From the NCBI GenBank assembly GCA_034401135.1, contig JAWZSP010000002.1:3224001-3288000 (forward strand): DNA of 64,000 nucleotides. Reading direction: 5' to 3'. The stretch is from Volutella citrinella. Its lineage: Eukaryota; Ascomycota; Sordariomycetes; Hypocreales; Nectriaceae. The position numbers were made by a program, and so were the translations under genes. The stretch's first letter is position 1, and the number at the start of each line of letters is the position of its first letter. Positions 24,018 through 36,600 of this stretch are shown here, piece by piece. The notes below the pieces were generated by a model. The model did no database searches. It was not told the origin of the DNA and saw only the letters and a list, made by a program, of their open reading frames with translations.

Positions 24018-26422
24018 GAATGCCTCTACCTAGAGGTATCCTTCTAACCAGCCCACGTTTTAAAACACCCGCGCAGCAACTACACACACAAAGATGCAAG
24101 GGGGCAAAATTGAACCAGCCCTACGACACATGCGGCAAATGCAACAGGGATCAATCCCCGACAAGCCTCTTGTCGGACAGGATTGCTGAATGATAATGTT
24201 TTTGATATATGGACGAGCGCACTCACCGGCTGCTTCATCATCATCCATACTTGGGGTAGTGGCATTTACGATGCACGACCTGGGCCACAATGAACCAAAA
24301 ATGGGTGGCATCCTTTGGAGCGTGTCTGGAGTCTTGCGCCGCATTGCATGCATGTTTTTGATTGTCTTGCTCTGATATTTTCTGGATTGCATTTCATGGT
24401 TTTTTATCATCCTTTCACTCTCGCCCTGGTTTTATGCAACTATGCCTTCCTTTTTGGGGGCTGTCCTGTCCGCCTGGTGGCTAGCCCGGCTGCCAAGGAA
24501 TCGCGACCGGGCTGTAGACGGATTGTTGAAGATTCTATGTCTGTGGCTGTTTTACCGCAAATGATATTATGTCACTCGCTCTGATGTGGCGTTGGGAACC
24601 AATGCGGCTCAAGCAGTGGTGGTGGGTTGGGCATCGCCAACATGGTTGAGTGTCATGGGCGACATCCAATAGGGTTCGAGACAATTGGATACCACATTCG
24701 CTGTCCTTGACCCAGGAATGGCTGTGGAAGTATATTCTATTCTGGATTTTGAGTGAGCTGGTTCTTTTTTTTTTTTTTGGATTTGTTTTGCCGTCGGATC
24801 TGCCACAGTTGGTTCGCAGAAACAGGAACCACAGCAGTTCCCAGGGCGTAGTAGCTGTTAGCACTTGACGCAAGTTTTGAAACGAGACGATGATGAGATG
24901 TCCTGCAATACGCTCTTGACGGACAACCTTTGCTTTGTATGCGTGATTGACACCTAGGAATCAGGCATTGGTAAGATTGTGCCCTTTTCGCCACCAAACG
25001 ATCACCTGTCGCAAAGTGTAGGGTACCTCCACTTCCCTGGTGTGCTTACTTATAGTACTACTAGGCTCTGCCCTCGGTAGCTGATCGGGCACTCTTGAGG
25101 CGACCGGAATCTGTCCCCTGCTTTTTGATTCCCACACGCCATCGGTATTCGATTGAGATTTTTTCGACGACGCGTATGTCGGGGGCCTGAGAAGGAGGTC
25201 GCGCCATTGCTGCCTGTGATTCTTGGGCAGGACCGCCAATTTTCGAGTCTCGAGTTGGGTATTTTTTGGCTGGTTACTTCCACTGTCACACCATGCCTCC
25301 GAGGACAGCGCGTGCAACCTGACAATTTACAAATACACGACCGGTGGGAGGTATCCTGGATACCCGGGCTCGCTCATCGGAAGGCGTCCATTACCCGACG
25401 ACGAGTGCTTGGGATCCAACTAAGCGTCCGCAGTCTTGGTTGCTGACAGCCTAACCAAGCATCAAGACCTTAGGGACATTGCACAGCATAGGAGGCGGAG
25501 CAAGGCTAGGCCTTCCATGGCGTGACATGCGCGTGTGCCAAATATCCCATGCTGAGAAACCGCACTGTCGGATTCTCAGAGGCGCCACCATCGACGACTG
25601 GCCCTCATTCATGGCACTGTGGTGATACAGTGGCAGGGAATCCGCGCGCATGCTGCAAATGCCCCTCGACCGAGTCACGGAGGCTGCAAATCACCCACAC
25701 TCACTGGTCGCGGCGCCGCTCAGTCGGGCATAGTGCAGAAACTCGGGTACATGTGCAGGAATGACTGGGCTGCAGCTTTTCATAGGTCGTCGTCAAGCCC
25801 TCACAGAGGCTCCTACAGACTCCCATAGGCCTGGAAGGAACGGCCGGGGCCGCAAAATGCCCAGTCGGTCGCCGTTTGGGTTTAGCGCCGAGTCTGCACC
25901 GCCAGGGCCGACGCCTCTGAGGCCGATGCGCCCCACGACGACCAGAACGTCGACCGAGACGTTCCTGATGCTCGGTCAACCTCGCCTCTTAAACATTGGC
26001 CCCCTCGGCACGGCCCCTCGAGACCTCCCTAGATAGTGTGTCGTTTCCCTCGATCTTCATTTCTTGCCGGCCAAAAAGTGCGGATGCTTGTGCCAACGAT
26101 AACCTTCGACAACTACCAATACCAGCCCCACAGTGATACCCTCTGTGCCTGCGCCAGCGCCCACGATTGCGACTGCGACTCCAACTGACGGCGAGATTGT
26201 CGAAATTGCGAAGCACGCGACCACCTGATCGGTGGCATCTAGGCCGCTTGGCCATATTACCTGAATTGGCGGGACTCAGACGTCTTGTCACCGACTCTAC
26301 TACCCGAACCGTTGCGTCGTTCCCACTACTTGCGTCACCAATCCCGGCGCAACCAGCCGTCGCATCTGATCGCGACATCGTCGACTCTGACCAACCATAT
26401 CCCACCGTTTTAGCATAGCAAA
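24018..26422. other. Intergenic, includes likely leader of the next gene
   Basis: The left part is T-rich 3' flank, including a T15-like run near 24764-24778. From about 26040 to 26422 the sequence is C/A-rich and stop-broken in the frame of the downstream ATG, fitting a 5' UTR. No other gene is supported. Confidence 0.5.
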
Positions 26423-28961
26423 ATGGCCTCCGTATCGCCCCAACCATCACCCAACTCGTCGCCATACGACTTCGACTCAGCTGCAGAATCCGAGGAGCAC
26501 TGGCAGTGGATTGATTATGGCGCTGGCTCCACCCCATCGTCCATCTTTCTGTCGGATCCAGCCAGTGGTAGCTTGAACAGCTTCGCCATCGTCGGCCATG
26601 TCCCTGGAAATACCCCATCGCCTTCAGCGGCCTCTCCTCTGCTGCTGGGAGAGATGGGCCAAGCCGGCGCCTTCTTCCCAACCTCGTTCCCAGCACAGCC
26701 CGATCAAGCCGGCGCTGACGTATTTTCGACTGCCGCTGCCGACACCAGCTTCGTCCCTACGTCCACAGGGTTCATGACTCCCCAGCAATATCTCTTTCAG
26801 CAAGATGCGACTCAGCTTTCACCACAGTCCCCAGGCCAGCTCTCTCCGCTACCTCAGGACCCCAGCCAACTCTCCCCACTTCCTCAAGACCCAAGCCAGT
26901 TCTCGCCTCAGAGGCAGTTCTCGCCCCAAGGCCACTTCTCCCCGCAGGACCCTAGCCAATTGTCGCCCCAAGAGCTAAATGGTACGCTGGTTGCGCAGAG
27001 GACCAGGGTCCTTTCGTCCCTTACTGATGATGGCGCAGAGATGTCCCCTTTCATGACCACCTTCGCCGCAGAGATGTTTCCTGTGGCGCAAGTCGAGCAG
27101 CAGCAGCAGCAGCAAATATCCCAAGTTCAGCTCAACATCCGACAACCCATGCAGTCGGACCCCAATGTTCCCCCATGGAACCCGACCAACCCTCGTGGGC
27201 AGGAAACCGTCTTCACCATGGAGGACTACAAGGCTTTCACCACCCCCTCGCCAAAGAGCATGTACTCTGGTAGCGTCTCATCACCCGGCTCGCGTTCTGG
27301 CAGCTCAAACAGCAAGTCTCCTCCCCAAATCCGGAAGACAAAGGTTGGAAGGATCGAGAAGAAATCCGACCAACACGGCCAATTCGTCATTGTGACGCCC
27401 ACTTCCATCACGGCCCACGCTGATAGACCGAATCCCTATGAGTGTTTCGATCTGATGCGGACGAGCCAACGTGGTCGCAAGGGCCCTCTCGCAAATGCAA
27501 CCAAGGAGAACGCGCTGCAGGTCCGTCGGCTCGGAGCGTGCTTCTGTTGCCACAGTCGCAAGGTCAAGTGCGACAAGGAGCGGCCTTGCAAGAGCTGCAA
27601 GAAGCTTATGATTTCTGTCCCCCAGGTTGTGTGCTGGCAGTTCCAGGATTTCTTGCCAGTCCTGTTCCCCGATTTCATCCGTGGCCATTTCCGCAAGGAT
27701 GCGATGACCAAGTTCATCACCGACAATATTGATGGTTTCACTGTGAACGGCATGGCGCAGGCGTGCTCCGTCGAGTTGTTCTCGGGGCCGCTCTTCTCCA
27801 CTGTACTAGCTATTGACGCCAAGTTCTTCACAGCCAAGACCTGTGATGTGTTGCAGCACTGGCACATGAACCACGGCACAAATCTGATTAGCTTGCAGTC
27901 CAATGGCTCGGCGCCCATCGGACTTGAACTCGAAACTGCGACAGAGAGAGATGCCATCAAGAAGAAGGCCAAGAAATATGTCCAAGACATCATCGCCGAG
28001 CCTGCTTTCGTTGACCAGGTCACGGACTCGCTCTACTCCGCTGAGCTGCCCAAGAAGATCCTTCGCGTTGTGAAGCAGTATGCAGACGCCACCGACGTAA
28101 GTTACTCAAGCACCATCTTGTAAATTAGCCAAGCTCACAGTTGTCACAGTCCGTCATGGTCAAGCGCGCCCTGTCGATTTACTGTATGCACTACATTATG
28201 ACTCGGCACTTGTGTCTTACTCAACAGACCATCGACTCCCTTGGACCTACCGGGCTCGTACCTCAAAACGATAACCGGGTGACCCCTCGCGTTCTGGCAC
28301 GACAGGTCAAGTCGATAATTGACGAGATGATGATGCGGGAGATGCAGCAGCTCTTCGAGCTTTTCTCAAAGTCGCTCAAGCCCAAGTCGCGCCGTGAATG
28401 GGCGCCTTGCTTGGCGTCCTTCCTAACACTGTGTCTCTTCATGGAGGCAGTTGAAACCGCCGCCGACGTGTTCGTAGTGACCCAGAACGAGATCAGCATG
28501 AGGAACAACTCAAAGCCTGAGTACCAGAGGTCGATCGCTCTCAGCACCGTCAAGGCTGTCGAGCACATGCCGTTCGGCCAGTTCGCGTACCAGTTCCACC
28601 AGGTCTACCAGACGCACTCCAAGGAAGCCAATGCAAAGAGCTTCAACCCGCTGTTCGACTCCAGCTTTGCTGAGCAGGGTGACCTGGACCTCCCGACCAT
28701 CACCCTGGCTGCCCACCTGAAGGAGATGTTCTTTGGAGATACATGTAAGTATTTTGGCCGGGAAAGAACTCATTGACCCCCAATTTATTAACGCACATGG
28801 CAGGGCAAGAGATGGGATACCTCGTCGAGCAGGATATCCTCCCACCCGACGAGCCTCACCCGTTCCCGAGAGACCCTCAGGCCCTGTACACAGGCCGGCT
28901 TGTGGCCAAATTCTTGATGTCCTTCATCGACGACAAGGTTATCTTTGGCGGGTCTAATTGA
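26423..28961 (+). CDS. Zn(II)2Cys6-like transcription regulator with mid-protein cluster
   Basis: Exons 26423-28096, 28150-28744 and 28804-28961 encode 808 residues. The first 370 residues are Ser/Pro/Gln-rich, with repeats of QLSPLPQDPS and a short polyglutamine, typical of an activation region. The cysteine cluster begins at about residue 372: ACFCCHSRKVKCDKERPCKSC, then KKLMISVPQVVC. Spacing is C-x2-C-x6-C-x5-C-x2-C-x11-C, longer than usual before the last cysteine. The cluster is followed by a conserved-looking block (WQFQDFLPVLFPDFIRGHF) and a large helical region. The cluster is central rather than N-terminal. Acceptor choice at 28140 or 28149 changes the product by three residues only. 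The target is unknown. Confidence 0.85.
27096..27114 (+). repeat. Short CAG run coding polyglutamine
   Basis: Five to six CAG/CAA codons in the activation-like region of the Zn-cluster regulator. Confidence 0.8.
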
Positions 28962-31252
28962 GCACGTTGCTCCGAGACATTGGCTTAGTGAGATTGGGTA
29001 CGAGGCAACGGTTTTTCTTGGCAAGGCGCAGGCGTTTGGCGGATTTCGGGCGACTTGGATCATTATGACAAGATACGGATGGGCTTGTGCATCGGGGTGT
29101 AGTACAATGATGTTACGTGAAGGAACAACAGCAGGTTCTGAGATTAGAGTCAGAGCTCAGAGCACGGATTTGACATGTAGGATCAGCTCCCCAATTCTTG
29201 GAGATTACTAGTGAGGATAGAAATTCTACAAAGTGTTTGCCCGATTTTAGTCCTGATACCACATTTTGTGTCTACAGCATCAGGGTGGAGCGGACTGGTT
29301 GTCTAGACCGTTGGTTTGTTCTCCCACTTCGAACGATAATAATAAAGTTGACACTCAAGAGCATTGAAAGCACGAGGTGTAGGCAATCTGTGGGTGCCGC
29401 GACAGCGGGCTTGAAAGAAACATGTCATGGATGCATATGGTGTAGCAAAGGCGAGACGATAGCGCATGATGGGGCGCTGTGCCTGTCTCAAAGCATGTAC
29501 GACCTTGGACCTATGAGGCCGTGGTTCGCAATGAAGCCACCCAGGGCGGCGCAGCTGAAAACCGCAGAGTTCGTCTGATCAAACTTCCATCAGGCGTCCC
29601 GGTGGTTCCAGACCAAGCCGACCCGAGGGCGCGCGTCATTGTGCCTTGGGCGTCAATGACAGGTCTCGGATGGCTCATCGTATTCAGACGATGGAGGCAA
29701 CCCGTGCCCGACTGGTGTCCTGGTGCGAGGCAAAACTCGACAAGTTGGTGGATGAAGGAAGCAGGAGAAAAACTCTGGAGCGGTCCCGCTGGGAGGTTTT
29801 GAAGAAGGGGAGCACAAGTCTCAACTCACGTGACACGAACAGTTGTCGGCTTTTTCCCGGCGTGTCCCGCTCGTCCCGCCCGCCTGTTGCTTCTTTCCTC
29901 TTTACACACATTTATGCGCACGACTAAAATCAACCGATGGCGAATCGCCAACTTGTCCTCGGTCATATTTACGTGCTAGAGTGACGGAATTTCCCCCTGT
30001 CGTATCATATGCAACGGCGAGATGGACCAATGTCTCGCCACGCTGGCAGGGCTTCCGACAGCTCTGCTCTGACGAAGCTCTCTTGTAGTAGACCCGAGAG
30101 AGGCCTGAGCTGAGGGACCATCGCGTGGTACTGATGCTCAGGGAAGCTCTTGCCGAATGCTGTGTCCTTGGAGGGGGGCTTGGTAAGCGTGATGGCGCAT
30201 GCAGTCTCCAGATACGACGAATGACGAGTGTCGTCACGGTTGAGTCGTTCATCGTGAGACCGGCAGGGCGTATGCTCTTGTGAATCCCCGGCCAGTTGCC
30301 GGGTGGCCAACCGTGTCAATGGGGTGCGTCCATCGGGAAGGCACCTCTCGGTCGTGTCAGCGTTGGTGGAGCGTGAATGGTGTTCTGTCCGACTCGGTCC
30401 AGTCAACTGGAACCTAACGAGGGGACGGATGAGCCGTGCCCCTCTCTCAGGTCCCTCTCTGCCAGAAACCAATACTCAAGCGCTGGCCCCTGCCGAAGAA
30501 ACCTGAACGGCCGCGTCCAAGGCCGCTGCTCCAATTCGGGACCAATGGCTCCTGCATTGCTGTATGGAGCCGTATCCCGTACAGCCTGTTGCCATGGTAC
30601 ACCAATCCCACGTTGACGTCGATGTTGAAATATTGAACACGAAACCCACAATTTACGGATTCGAGATGCACAAACAAGACCGAATCCTCCAGTAGCAACG
30701 TGTAGTGGACGGCGCCCGGGCTCGGTGGCTGCAGGCTGCCTGCCACAACGAGTCCAAGCATGGCCACTTCTGCATTTCGGAATGCCCATCGTCTCTCGTT
30801 TGGGCGCGTATCATGCAGCTAAGCGTTCACGATCGCGGGAACTTGCAGCTGGATCCGGCGGGCCAGAGACATGGTGGCTTACGACAACGTCTGAAGGGTT
30901 CCTAAACGACGCGAGGCAACCGCCATGTCCCAGAAACTGGATTTTTGCGACCCAAGCGCAGCCCGTGAAGTTGAACTGGGAAAGGTGTTTAGGTTCTGTG
31001 TCGCGATGACTCGTGCTCAACACAATTGTGAATTCCGACCTGCTTGCCTTGTGTCGGCGAACTATGTTGCGAGTATAAAGAGCTGATCTCGCCCTCCAAG
31101 GAATCATCCCTTTCGACTCTATTCCCATCACATCTACACAGGAGCATCCCCTTCTAGAGGCACTGAAGTTAGCCGCCATACCCCTCGTCTTTGCTACGAT
31201 AACTTTCTTGAGTTGCCATCACAACTGTCAAGTCGCCACTACCACCGCAATC
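28962..31252. other. Intergenic ending in a strong-looking promoter
   Basis: No coding exon is supported from 28962 to about 31050. From 31074 a TATAAA element and a pyrimidine-rich leader without upstream ATG lead into the micro-ORF at 31253. Confidence 0.5.
31074..31079 (+). promoter_or_regulatory. TATA box of the micro-ORF transcript
   Basis: TATAAA in the context GAGTATAAAGAGC. The next 170 bp are rich in C and T and contain no ATG before 31253, as in leaders of highly expressed fungal genes. Transcription is inferred. Confidence 0.5.
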
Positions 31253-31511
31253 ATGGCTATCAATGATCTTGTCTCTGGCCTCAATTGGTCTGACCCGGGA
31301 AACAACAACCCTACTGGAAACCATCCCGTCGACCCTGGTGAGTTTCATCTTCAAACATCTACAAACTCCCTGCTCCGTTGGCCACCGCGTCGTGTGAGAC
31401 TAGCGTTGTTGCACTGTTGGACTCGGACGGCAGTGGCATGTACCTCTGCAGGCCATGGAGTTTGCCCGATTGGATGGTAACTGACACAGCTCGACAGGTT
31501 ACGGGAAATAA
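31253..31511 (+). CDS. Candidate spliced micro-ORF, 32 residues
   Basis: The ATG at 31253 is the first ATG after a TATA box and CT-rich leader and has G at +4. Exon 1 (31253-31337) ends at a GTGAGT donor. A 160-nt intron with CTGAC-like branch site ends at 31497. Exon 2 adds Gly-Tyr-Gly-Lys and a TAA at 31509. The peptide starts MAINDLVSGLNW, is rich in Asn, Gly and Pro (GNNNPTGNHP) and has no signal peptide or membrane segment. A second acceptor at 31451 would instead give the ending GHGVCPIGW. I know no family for it. It could also be a non-coding RNA with a chance ORF. Confidence 0.4.
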
Positions 31512-32923
31512 TGGACCCTCAATCATACGTTTTCTGGAGGAAGGAAGGGTGTCCGGCACCTCTGAGGGGGGGACATGGGCCAAAGGCCTGCGAAGAAGAG
31601 TTGTGAAGTCGTGGGCAGCCTCGAGATTGAGAAAGCTAGGATGTGCGGGATAGAATTTGAATTTGTATTTTCGATTGCAGAAGAGCCAATGGGATTTTGA
31701 TTTTATTTGCTGTGGCGGACAACTGCCCCTGTTCACTTGTCGTCCGTGTTCGAATCACTGCTCGCTTGGCTATGATTGGCGGTGCCGTGATTGGACCGAA
31801 ATAAATAAGCTGCGCTTGTATACGTCACAACCAAGCCTGCCTTGCGTAAAATGCCCAGGCAGGCATCTTCTCGTGAAATGGAATCCCGTGTAGCCGGTGG
31901 GCTATTGGTGTTTCTGTGCGAAAGTAGTTGACAAGAGCGGCGGCGACCAGGCCCCATCGCTGCCTGGGGCCCATATGACCATTCACACACTGAGGCACTG
32001 AATGCGACAAGTGACTCAAGATCACGCCCCTGCCTCATTAATGTTTGCCTTTTGTCGCCTTACCGTGGCATTCCCGGCGAAAGTCATCAGATCACATTTG
32101 CTTTTCATGAGTCACAGTGAGAACCTGGCGCGTTGTGCGGGGACTGAGTCTTTGCACGAAGACGTAGGAAAAACAAACAAACAGAGTGCTTCGACATACT
32201 GCCCGAGGTGTCTCGAGCTCACGCCTGTTTGGGGATGTGTGAGATCACATCGGCGAGACCAAGCAGCCCAAGCCATTGGCCAAAGCCTCCCTGACACGGG
32301 AGCTGATCTGGAGAGACGACCCAATCATAAACTTGTTTCTCATTCCATGAATCTTGCCAAGCTCTGGCAGAGCGTTCAACTGAGGAATATTGGGTTGACA
32401 GCGGTCGCTGTGACCCAATTGTCATCCACGGACTGACTGACCTGTCTTATTCACGGGTTTCGAGACGAACAACAGCTCAGACATTAGGAGCCACGAATGT
32501 GATGACTTGCCATGCAACTTGAATCCAGGATGGAGGAAGCTGAGAATACGATGTCGAGCATCCCTTCTGACTCTGACTGCAATTGAGCCGAATGTAGCGT
32601 TGCAGCGAGCAGAGGCGTGATCCAGAGTGGGCAGTGCTAAGAGGTCTAGAGAAGGCAAGGATCGGTATCGGCTGCGCAGTCGACCAAGCGACTTCAATGG
32701 CAAGGTTGCGTGGAAACAGGCGGGTAGTGTACATAGGAACTCTATTGAATCTGGGAATCTGTCATCCAGTGACGACGGCCCCTCTGGAAGCCCGTGGCGG
32801 CGGCGTCGTAACGCCCGTCGTCTCGCTCTTCAACCCGCGCCATGCTTGTTTGCCGCTATTTGTACAGCGAAATACATTGTTATCCATCCGTCCGATCACA
32901 ACACCATCAACCCATCCATTGAC
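31512..32923. other. Intergenic, no gene seen
   Basis: The first part would be 3' UTR of the micro-ORF transcript. The remainder has only short overlapping frames on both strands, and the right end is the 3' flank of MIC10. Confidence 0.5.
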
Positions 32924-33283
32924 TTAGGCGGAGGGCTTCTTCAGGTCTCGCGCGGCCTGCTTCAGGCTGTTGTTGCACTCCTCGTAGGCGCGACCGGCAC
33001 CGAAGCCGACGCCAACAAACGCAGGCCAGGCTCTTCGCTTGAACACCAGGACGGAGAAGACGACGCCGAAACCGAGGCCGAGGGTCGACTTGACGAGGAG
33101 GTTGGAGAGGCAGCGGTCCCACTTGAACAGCCGTTAGCATACAGTAGCGGGGGAATTGGGTGCTGTGCGGCCGCATCGGGTCGTTCGCAGCTCGGCATCG
33201 CATACCTTCTCGTTGAGGAGGGACTCGCTGAGAGGCCGGGAAATGGCGCTCGGGGCAGGGCGAGGGACAACGGTCTCAGCCAT
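32924..33283 (-). CDS. MIC10: MICOS complex subunit Mic10
   Basis: This is an inner mitochondrial membrane protein that bends the membrane at crista junctions by oligomerising. Two exons (33206-33283 and 32924-33121, intron 84 nt) give 91 residues, the usual size. The product has the family start LLNEKWDRCLSNLLVKSTLG, then two hairpin transmembrane segments, each with a glycine motif: GLGFGVVFS and GVGFGAGRAY. These glycines are needed for oligomerisation in yeast Mic10. The positively charged loop FKRRAW lies between them. The intron falls exactly after LLNEK, so an unspliced reading loses the conserved region. The gene shares a 343-bp upstream gap with URB2. Confidence 0.95.
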
Positions 33284-33626
33284 CTTTGATGATCTGCCAG
33301 CGGGTGCGTTAGATCCAATTGATTGATTCTGGGAGCGGGGAGGGGGATTGGCGTACTTGTAGAGCAGAGATCGGACGGTAGCTACGGGGAGCTTCGGCTG
33401 GAGGCAGGGCGTGATGCCAATCCCAGCTTCACGAGGATTAATCGGTAAGGCATGAACGGTCCGAGGGCGGTGTGAGGGGGGTGCCAGGGAAGGACTAGCG
33501 CGGCGGCAGAATTCTAGAAATTTTGGTGGGTAGCTGCGAAAAGTCAAGACGGTAGGCCCGAAATCGATAAGACGGGAACTTTTTAATCGTCCTTGAATCC
33601 GCTTCTTGAGAGGGAAATCGACTGCT
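33284..33626. promoter_or_regulatory. Bidirectional promoter, MIC10 / URB2
   Basis: The two start codons lie 343 bp apart in divergent orientation. Both promoters and leaders must fit here. No TATA box was recognised; co-regulation is inferred from the arrangement only. Confidence 0.5.
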
Positions 33627-36600
33627 ATGGATACATCCATGGTAGAAGAGCCATTGCAAAGTGGAAATGACGCTTCTGTAAGTTTACATTCTGGCCTTAA
33701 AAACTTGGAAACGCCGACATGAAGCTTACATCCATCTTCCAGGGCAGGATGGATCTTATCAAGACTGTGAGAAGCCTCGACCAGAATGGCCCTGGCCAAG
33801 AGGGAGAGAATCTGGCCAAATTATGGAAGCTCCTTGCGGCCTCGGCTGACGGGAGCTTTCATGCCGCGGAGGAAAGCAGTCTGAGATGGCTGCTGAAGTC
33901 AATGAACGGCCAATCAAAGGATGCGGAAACCATGAGGAGATGGCCATTGAATTGGATCATCCTGGACTTTGTCTTCCAGCGAATACCACTTTTCTCGCTG
34001 GCAAAATCTCTGGCCGACCGTCGCTTCATGGTGGTTCTTCAGCAAACTTTGAAGGACATTTCGCAGCCATCCACGGAGTCTACTGGGACCCCATCCACCA
34101 AGCGAAAGAGGGCGACAACGAAGGCTTTCGATCTTGAAGAATTGAAGGACAAGGAGGGCTGCTTGATGACCAGCTATGCCGTGCTACGAGCCCTGGGGCG
34201 TCTTTTCAAACGCCTCGACTCCTCAACCACCACTCGATCGTCTCATGACCGGATTGGAGCCGAACACATTCGGTCGCTGTTCTGCACTGCGGCTTCTGAC
34301 GCTGCCGCCATGGTGTCTTTGGTCTTAAATATTTGCGACTTCGGACTGACAAGCACCGAATTCGACAGTGAAGAGGGGGAGGCCTGGATCGAAACCGTCT
34401 CGACCATATGGGACCTGCATTTACAGAACGACGCTGATGTCGCTGAGGTGGCAATCCACCTATTCTCGCCATGTGCGGCCATAATGGGCAAGCTTGGGAT
34501 CGCTGCGAAAAATCCACATTATCAAATTCCAGAGAAACTGAGGATGAGGTGGTCAACTGACGTTGGCCATTTCATGCAACGCAATCTTATTCTGCCTGCT
34601 CGAGGCGCGTTTATCAGCCGTCAAAATTCCGAGGCTCTCATCAGAGCACTTGAAGTTTCCCGTGCGAAAATCGACATTGCTGCACCGGCTTTTTACTCTC
34701 TTGCCTCCGGAGTGAGTGATTACTTGACTGAAGCCAAACTCCGCAAGGGCAACTCGGACTGGATGAAGGCCGTGTTCAAGGCCACCGAAGCATCAGTACG
34801 CCAGCGACAGGACCGAAATCAAATAATCCAAACCGTGCTTCAGCGTGCCGTGGAGCGTTCAATGCCGATCGAGACCGGGGACCTGCGTTTCGTATGCCGC
34901 GAGTATGCTTTGGACGAGGGCACGACGAATTGGTCGCTGGTAGCCGACATTGCCACTTGCGATGCCGATATTTTTCAACTCACAGAAGACGGTGCCAAAC
35001 TCTTGTCTGATGTTTGTGAACGAAGCACCTCCCCGAAACTAAGCGCCACTGAAGCAGAGGCTGTGACAAGAGTCATTGACGCAATCATGCAAGGGTTTCG
35101 CACTGGTCGTGACTTTGCCAGCTTCTTGAAACTTTGGTACAAGCAACTAGCCAAGGTGGAGGAGGCGAAAGGATCCGCAACATCTCGGTGGTTGCTGGTC
35201 AGTTCCCAAAAGTATGACAATCGTCACTTTGCGGAATTGGTAGAGAGGGAGTTGTCCACTGGCCAGTTGCTTGAGTTTACCGAGTGGATTGCCACTCAAA
35301 ACTCGCACCCGGGGGCTCTGTGCCTCTTACTTAATTCTGTGGCGGAAGGGATTCGAAGCGAAACATACGTGGATGCTGTTGGCTCAAAGCTCTTTGCCTT
35401 GGTAGCTGAAATTTCCAAATCGTCGTCAGATCTGACAGCGTTGAAGTGGGGAGTGGTTTCTAAGACTCTGTCCTGGGTCGACTCGGGCGAGAGATCGACC
35501 ATTTGGAGCAGTGTAAAGAAGCCACTGTCCAAAATCCTGAGAAAATCACCCATAGCATCCCGCGAGTCTTTTGAAGCTTTCAAGTGCTGCTGCAGAGCGT
35601 GGGTTGCCATGAGCCCGGACGATGAGCTTCTCGACGAGGCCGCACAGCTGGTGGAATCATTCACTCTTCGATTAGCTGCTGAACTCGCCACCACAAAGGC
35701 GTTTGTTGACAAGAATGCCTCTTTGCAACCAAGGTCCGACGCCGAGACCGAGTACGACGAGAGTACCGCCCTGGAGCATTACATGGCCTGGTTCATGCGG
35801 GGCTCTATTCGACTGAACCACCTATTCTATGGCAAGGGAGGTACTCTTCCGAAAGTCTTGCAATCCGCTTTCGATCTGCCCAATAGCGAAATTGGCCAGC
35901 TGCAGGTGGTTTGGAGAAGCTTGCTCAGCAACGAGAGTAACCTGAATGATGTCAAGCTCATGAGTGATCTCGTGGATCGGTTGGTTGGCGCCTTGGAAAG
36001 GGACGGAAAAGAAAAGCGCTGGCCTGGGGAGGCTAGCCAGACCTGGATGCAGAGCTTGAGCACTATTCCGACGGATGCCTTCACTCGCCAACAGCGGGAA
36101 AAGATCATGGGCCTTCTCACCGGAAACAGATCTAGCGCGACCAAAAGGATCCCAATCGAAGGCTGGAAGATTATTTTGGGCCTGTCAACAAAGCTGATGG
36201 GCCGCCCTACATTCTATGATGGAATGAAGTTCTCCGACAATGTCGAAATTGCTGATGCCATGTCGGATTTATCATCATCAATAAACACGAGGGACGGGAT
36301 TTTGGGCGACCTCCTTGACGCATTCTATGAGATGGCAAGTGCTACGATTCGGCAAATGGCAGAGCACATCGACGAACGAAGCGTGCAGTTCTTTGAAGAC
36401 AGCCAAGGCTTCATCGGTGCATGCGCTGCGGCGGAGGATATGTCACCTTTCCGCCTGACGCTCCTCAAGGCGTTGGTTGTCGAAACCACGCGATCGCCGA
36501 GCTTTCGAAGCCATACTGAGCTATCACCTCTCCCAAGCCACGGGAAGGATGTCCTCGGAAAATGCATCATTGCCGCCACTGAGCATTTCATGACGGATAA

